Below are positions 60,232-64,000 of a DNA stretch of 64,000 nucleotides, piece by piece. The stretch lies in assembly GCA_900765095.1 (NCBI GenBank), contig CAAFRB010000082.1:1-64000 (forward strand). Reading direction: 5' to 3'. Source of the DNA: Clostridia bacterium (GTDB lineage Bacteria; Bacillota; Clostridia; TANB77; UBA1234). The notes under the pieces are model-generated. The model saw nothing but the letters and a program-made list of their open reading frames with translations. It made no database searches and was not told where the DNA came from. Position numbers and translations under genes: made by a program. Each line of letters opens with the position of its first letter. Within the stretch, counting starts at the first letter, position 1.

Positions 60232-60425
60232 TGTACTAAAGATTTGTAATATATACAAGGTTTTAATATACTAAAGAGTTTTGATATACACAAGATTTTA
60301 AAGTACTAAAGAATTGTGATATACGTAAGATTTTAATGCACTAAAGATTGAAAAGTACAAAAGATGTGTTTATGTACAAATGATTTCTTAGAGCACAAAA
60401 GATTTTTATATACGAAAGATTACTT
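60232..60425. repeat. Degenerate 17-19-bp tandem repeat, about 11 copies
   Basis: Units follow TATACTAAAGATTTTAA with drift: TGTACTAAAG (60232), TATACTAAAG (60267), AGTACTAAAG (60302), TGCACTAAAG (60337), with TATAC-x-x-AAGATTTTA half-units between them; the first four major units are exactly 35 bp apart. It starts immediately after the SLH stop codon and ends at the terminator. Confidence 0.75.
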
Positions 60426-60462
60426 AAAAGCCTACGAGATGTTTAAAATCTTGTAGGCTTTT
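60426..60462. terminator. Bidirectional terminator
   Basis: AAAAGCCTACGAGAT pairs with ATCTTGTAGGCTTTT between the SLH gene and the convergent yhbY gene. Confidence 0.85.
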
Positions 60463-60467
60463 AAAAT

Positions 60468-60761
60468 TTAGTTTGGCAATTCGATTTGAGGATTTTCTTC
60501 TGAACGTTTATATATTGTTAGTTTTTTTCCTATCACTTGTACAATTTCTGCTCCGGTTTTTTCTGCGATTTCATCTGCGATGCTGTGCTTATCAGCAGGA
60601 GTTGTATCTAGCATTGTGATTTTGATTATTTCACGGGCTTCTAATGCATTTTTGATTTGTTCTATTTGATTTTCGTTTACTCCGTTTTTACCAACTTGGA
60701 AAATTGGTTGCAAGTTTTGAGCAATACTTCTTAAGTAGGCTCTTTGTTTAGATGTTATCAT
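60468..60761 (-). CDS. yhbY: RNA-binding protein YhbY (CRM domain)
   Basis: A 97-residue protein; ATG 60761 follows AAAGGA. Single CRM (CRS1/YhbY) domain: MITSKQRAYLRSIAQNLQPIFQVGKNGV, with the GxxG-like GKNG loop, VNENQIEQIKNALEAREIIKI, and GAEIVQVIGKKLTIYK at the end. YhbY associates with pre-50S particles and acts in ribosome assembly. Usually encoded near obgE or nadD in this phylum; here it stands alone. Confidence 0.95.
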   Translation of the reverse strand: MITSKQRAYLRSIAQNLQPIFQVGKNGVNENQIEQIKNALEAREIIKITMLDTTPADKHSIADEIAEKTGAEIVQVIGKKLTIYKRSEENPQIELPN

Positions 60762-60840
60762 TCTTGTTTTCCTTTCTTAATTTTATTTTTCTAAAATATC
60801 AATGCTTATAATACCAGATTATTTGTAAAAAATCAATATT

Positions 60841-60888
60841 GCTGTGAAGTGACATGTCTATTTTAAACCTATAGCCGTGAAGTGACAT
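60841..60888. repeat. Two direct repeats 33 bp apart
   Basis: GCTGTGAAGTGACAT (60841-60855) and GCCGTGAAGTGACAT (60874-60888), 14 of 15 identical, in the spacer between yhbY and the YkvI-like operon. Possibly regulator sites for that operon. Confidence 0.6.
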
Positions 60889-60918
60889 ATATGCCTCTAT
60901 CTAAAATTTTACATATAA

Positions 60919-60948
60919 TTGCAATGCTTGAATATATTATGATATAAT
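60919..60948 (+). promoter_or_regulatory. Promoter of the YkvI-like operon
   Basis: TTGCAA (60919-60924), 18-base spacer, TATAAT (60943-60948). Confidence 0.55.
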
Positions 60949-61034
60949 AGCAATTAACTTATTATATGCAAATGTTGAACTCGCAAATTTTGTACTAATA
61001 AATTTTGATTAATAAATCCTTTAGGAGGAGAAGT

Positions 61035-62054
61035 ATGAGAAATGTTTTAGTATGTGTGTGCATAATAATTGGAACGATTATTGGTGCTGGATTTGCATCG
61101 GGACAAGAAATTATAAGTTTTTTTAATAGATTTGGTGAGTGTGGTTTTTATGGGATATTGCTTGCTTGTGCTTTGTTTGGCGTCATTTCAATAGTGGTTA
61201 TATGTTTGGTAAAAAAGAATCATATTAATAGTTACAAAGAGCTAGTAAATGGTAATCAATTTATTACTATTTTTATGGAAGTTTTTTCGTTTGTTTGCTT
61301 TTGCATAATGCTAGCTGGTATTGGTGCGTTTATACAAGAGGTGTTTGATCTACCATACTTTGTTTGTTCTATAATTGCTGGTTTGATTTGTGCCTTGATG
61401 CTCCTCATGAAGTTTAGCGGAATGGAAAAGGTAAATTCGATTTTGGTGCCACTGATTATAATTGGAATATTACTTCTTGGTGTCAAACAGTACGACTCAT
61501 CGGATTTTCAATGGAGTGGAGATTATATTGTGCCACCAAGTTTTACGAATAGTTGGATTGTTTCTAGTGTACTTTATGCAAGCTATAATACTTTGATTTT
61601 GCTACCTGTGCTTACTAACTTTGAAAGTTATAAGCTTAGTAAATTTCAAATTTTAATAATTGGAATTACTATTTCCGTGTTTTTGTCGATTATGGCTCTT
61701 ATAATTTACAACATTTGCGATGTTTTTTATCCTCAAATAATGAGTGTGGAATTGCCTACTTTACGACTTGCTATGATGAATGGCAAATTTGTAAGTGTTT
61801 TTTATAGTGTTGTTATATTGGCTTCTATTTTAACAACAGCCTTTTCAACTGGTTACAGCTTTTTATGTATGAAAAATATTAAAAATTATAATAGAAATGT
61901 CATAACTATTTGTGTGTTTGCAGTTATGTTTTCTGGAATTGGATTTTCAAATTTAATAAATACTTTGTTCCCGCTTTTTGGGTACTTAGGAATATTACAA
62001 ATAGTTTTGGTGTTAATTATGCAAATGAAAAAAGGATATAATAGAAAGGGATAG
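61035..62054 (+). CDS. YkvI-family membrane protein (APC-type transporter fold)
   Basis: A 339-residue protein; ATG 61035 follows AGGAGGAG. About ten membrane helices. The start VCIIIGTIIGAGFASGQEIISFF is diagnostic of YkvI-type proteins, distant relatives of the amino acid/APC transporters (the G-A-G-F-A-S-G break in helix 1 is the substrate site). Substrate unknown. The stop is followed after two bases by the DUF5711 gene and then the CvpA gene, one operon. Confidence 0.85.
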   Translation: MRNVLVCVCIIIGTIIGAGFASGQEIISFFNRFGECGFYGILLACALFGVISIVVICLVKKNHINSYKELVNGNQFITIFMEVFSFVCFCIMLAGIGAFIQEVFDLPYFVCSIIAGLICALMLLMKFSGMEKVNSILVPLIIIGILLLGVKQYDSSDFQWSGDYIVPPSFTNSWIVSSVLYASYNTLILLPVLTNFESYKLSKFQILIIGITISVFLSIMALIIYNICDVFYPQIMSVELPTLRLAMMNGKFVSVFYSVVILASILTTAFSTGYSFLCMKNIKNYNRNVITICVFAVMFSGIGFSNLINTLFPLFGYLGILQIVLVLIMQMKKGYNRKG

Positions 62055-62056
62055 AA

Positions 62057-63169
62057 ATGAAAAAACTAATTGTTGCTTTAGTAATACTAGCGCTAAGTGT
62101 TTTAGGCTTTGCAGTTTATAATAATTATGAAGATATATTAATGTATATAACGAATAAAGATTGGCAAGTTACAGAATCTATAGGTACAGTGAATGTGAGC
62201 AATTTTTATTCTGTGGATGGAACAAGTTCAAATTTACTGGTTATTGGCAATAACTATATTACAGGTTATTCAAATACCTCAAAGCAGACTTTTGACGAAG
62301 CGATATCTGTAAAGGGCGTGGTGACTGCATCTGAAGGTGATTATTGTATTATTGGAGAAACGGATGGCACTAAGCTTTATATGATAAATGGTTCAAAAAA
62401 AGTGTGGAGTTCTGAAATACAAGGAACGATTTTAGGAGTTTCTGTTAATAAAAATGGATATTCCGCAGTTATATACAAACAGGCTGGCTATAAGTCTTTA
62501 GTGAAACTTATGGATTCAGAAGGAAAGGAGTTATTTACCAGCTATCTCGCTTCTACTTATGCTGTTGATGTTGAAATCTCCAATGATAACAAGACTCTTG
62601 TGATTGCTGAAATTAATGTGGAAGGAATCAAAGTTCAATCTGTGATTAAAATAATAGATGTGAATAATGTTAACCAAGAAAACGTTAAAAAAGTTGATTT
62701 GGGTGATGATGTTTTAGTTGTTGATGTTAAATTTAATGACAAAAATCAAATTGTTGTTCAAACAGATGGTGATATTAAGATTATTGAAAATAGGCAGTTG
62801 AACAGTTTCTTGTCATTCAAAGACTTGAATGTAAATATTGCTACGATTAAAAATGACAACAATGCAATTTACATTTCTAAAGTTGATAATGGATTGTTTG
62901 ACTCAAAGTATGTCCTTACAATTTGCGATTATAAGGATGGCGGCGCAAATAAGAAGGAGTATGAAATGAAAAGCTTACCATCTATGATGGTAACACAGAA
63001 GAAAAACATAGTACTACTTGTTGAAAATGAGTTGCTTGTTGTTAACACAAATGGAAAACTAGTAAAAAGAGTTGAATCTGTTGGAAATATTAAATCTATA
63101 GTGATGTTTGATAATGGAAATTCTTTTGGGCTAGTGTATAGGGACAAGATAGAATTTTTAAAGATATAA
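62057..63169 (+). CDS. DUF5711 family membrane-anchored beta-propeller-like protein
   Basis: A 370-residue protein; ATG follows AAAGGG. One N-terminal membrane helix (LIVALVILALSVLGFAVY) and an exported domain of regular beta strands: LLVIGNNYITGYS, CIIGETDGTKLYMING, VSVNKNGYSAVIY, VEISNDNKTLVIAEI, a WD-like propeller rhythm. It matches the DUF5711 family of Clostridia by layout. Function unknown. Linked with a YkvI-like transporter and a CvpA-family protein, so an envelope role is likely. Confidence 0.8.
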   Translation: MKKLIVALVILALSVLGFAVYNNYEDILMYITNKDWQVTESIGTVNVSNFYSVDGTSSNLLVIGNNYITGYSNTSKQTFDEAISVKGVVTASEGDYCIIGETDGTKLYMINGSKKVWSSEIQGTILGVSVNKNGYSAVIYKQAGYKSLVKLMDSEGKELFTSYLASTYAVDVEISNDNKTLVIAEINVEGIKVQSVIKIIDVNNVNQENVKKVDLGDDVLVVDVKFNDKNQIVVQTDGDIKIIENRQLNSFLSFKDLNVNIATIKNDNNAIYISKVDNGLFDSKYVLTICDYKDGGANKKEYEMKSLPSMMVTQKKNIVLLVENELLVVNTNGKLVKRVESVGNIKSIVMFDNGNSFGLVYRDKIEFLKI

Positions 63170-63185
63170 ATGAGGAGTGATAAAG

Positions 63186-63875
63186 ATGGGTATATATATT
63201 GATATTGTTGCTGTTTTGATTATTGTTATTGCAGCAGCGGTAGCGTATTTCAAGGGATTTGTTAAAACTTTTTTTGGCTTTATATCTACGATACTCGCAA
63301 TTGCTCTTGCGTGCCTATTTTGCAAGACGCTTGCCACTTACATAAAGGAAAATACAGAAGTGGATGATTTTATAATGAAAAGTATAATTTCAATAAATGG
63401 TGGAATGAGTGGTGATACTGCAGATGATATAGTAGGCGGTACAAGTTCTGGAGATTACAGTGAGGATAGTACATCTCTTAGCCTAGCTGAATCTATTCCA
63501 AATACTTTAAATGAAATGTTTGGACTAGATAAAATAAAGGAAGAAGCAACGACTAATATTGTAAATAAAATTACGGACATAGTAATAAATATTTTGAGCT
63601 GGTTAATTATATATGCTGTTACTAGAATTGTACTTTTAATATTGACTTTAGTGTTTGACGGAATAATGAGCTTGCCGATATTAAAGACTATAAATAATCT
63701 GACTGGTCTTGTGTTAGGCGCTATAATGGGAATTTTTAGAGTTTATTTTATACTTGCTATAATATATTTTGTTTCTAACATTGCTAACATAGCAAATATA
63801 GTTTCTGCAATTAATACATCTACATTGGTTGCACAGATGTATAATAATAATTTGTTAATTAATCTTATATTTTAG
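63186..63875 (+). CDS. CvpA-family membrane protein
   Basis: A 229-residue protein; ATG 63186 follows GAGGAG. Four membrane helices: IDIVAVLIIVIAAAVAYFKGFVKTFFGFIS at the start (the Y-x-K-G-F-x-x-x-x-x motif of CvpA), a second at about 35-50, then a polar Gly/Ser/Asp-rich insert (70-115), and two helices near the end (LLILTLVFDGIMSLPILKTINNLTG and GIFRVYFILAIIYFV). CvpA proteins are needed for colicin V export in E. coli; in Firmicutes they are linked with envelope homeostasis. Third gene of the YkvI-like operon. The remaining 125 bases of the window show no gene. Confidence 0.88.
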   Translation: MGIYIDIVAVLIIVIAAAVAYFKGFVKTFFGFISTILAIALACLFCKTLATYIKENTEVDDFIMKSIISINGGMSGDTADDIVGGTSSGDYSEDSTSLSLAESIPNTLNEMFGLDKIKEEATTNIVNKITDIVINILSWLIIYAVTRIVLLILTLVFDGIMSLPILKTINNLTGLVLGAIMGIFRVYFILAIIYFVSNIANIANIVSAINTSTLVAQMYNNNLLINLIF

Positions 63876-64000
63876 ACTTGATTTAGAAGATGATATTTTA
63901 GTGAATTAGAGAAACTTATGATTGTCGAAATGTGATAATTGTGAATTTAGTGTGAAAGTTAATATTTTTGAATATTATGAAACAAAATTTTGTTGTAAAT

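Overview
The window is low-GC DNA (most intergenic spacers are A/T runs) with Bacillota-type AGGAGG ribosome binding sites, GTG/TTG starts and sigma-A promoters. It carries spoIVA with a sigma-E-like promoter, a spore photoproduct lyase homologue and a YtxC-like protein, plus S-layer-homology (SLH) proteins. I read it as a spore-forming member of the Clostridia. No ribosomal RNA or species marker is visible, so I go no further.

Layout. 1-16.1 kb is a carbohydrate-storage region: pyruvate kinase, alpha-glucan phosphorylase, GH57 branching enzyme, a DUF4912 protein and a GT4 glycogen-synthase-like enzyme. Set inside it is a 2262-residue protein with about 19 MucBP-like repeats and no signal peptide. 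16.1-17.1 kb is a decayed toxin-antitoxin patch: a 57-residue Phd/YefM antitoxin that seems to lack its middle, and a RelB/DinJ antitoxin whose YafQ-type toxin is frameshifted. 17.2-26.4 kb holds spoIVA and a two-gene surface operon (SLH protein and a 2168-residue Cys-rich secreted protein), flanked by short tandem DNA repeats. 26.5-36.9 kb holds a flavoprotein, an RNA methyltransferase, a DUF1016 remnant, a GT51 transglycosylase, spore photoproduct lyase, a membrane-bound clan GH-A hydrolase, a bactofilin-like membrane protein, MscL and a GtrB/GtrA pair.

37.0-40.8 kb is the most interesting part. A consensus promoter reads into a 13-codon leader with four consecutive Cys codons, followed by mutually exclusive RNA hairpins ending in a strong terminator. 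Next come a cysteine-synthase-family enzyme and cysteinyl-tRNA synthetase. I interpret this as a cysteine-responsive attenuator. 41.6-45.8 kb is a MarR-regulated heterodimeric ABC exporter. 45.9-49.2 kb has an E2-like acyltransferase without its His, and a CYTH/radical SAM/Nudix group bracketed by two nearly identical 54-bp terminators.

49.3-56.5 kb includes two genes of clearly different base composition (a ClpX paralogue and a Cys-rich 229-residue protein), a stalk-domain protein, an SPFH protein, DUF362-ferredoxin, YidD, a 51-residue ORF between inverted repeats and an orphan PilT-like ATPase. 56.6-64 kb has a tandem PII/DUF1538 pair, tRNA-Gly and tRNA-Cys in one transcript, a second SLH gene with a tandem repeat behind it, YhbY, and a YkvI/DUF5711/CvpA operon.

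A dispersed intergenic element of about 53 bp with a constant GAGAGTTTTCGA end occurs at least three times on the plus strand, and a fourth related copy lies on the minus strand in the Cys leader region.
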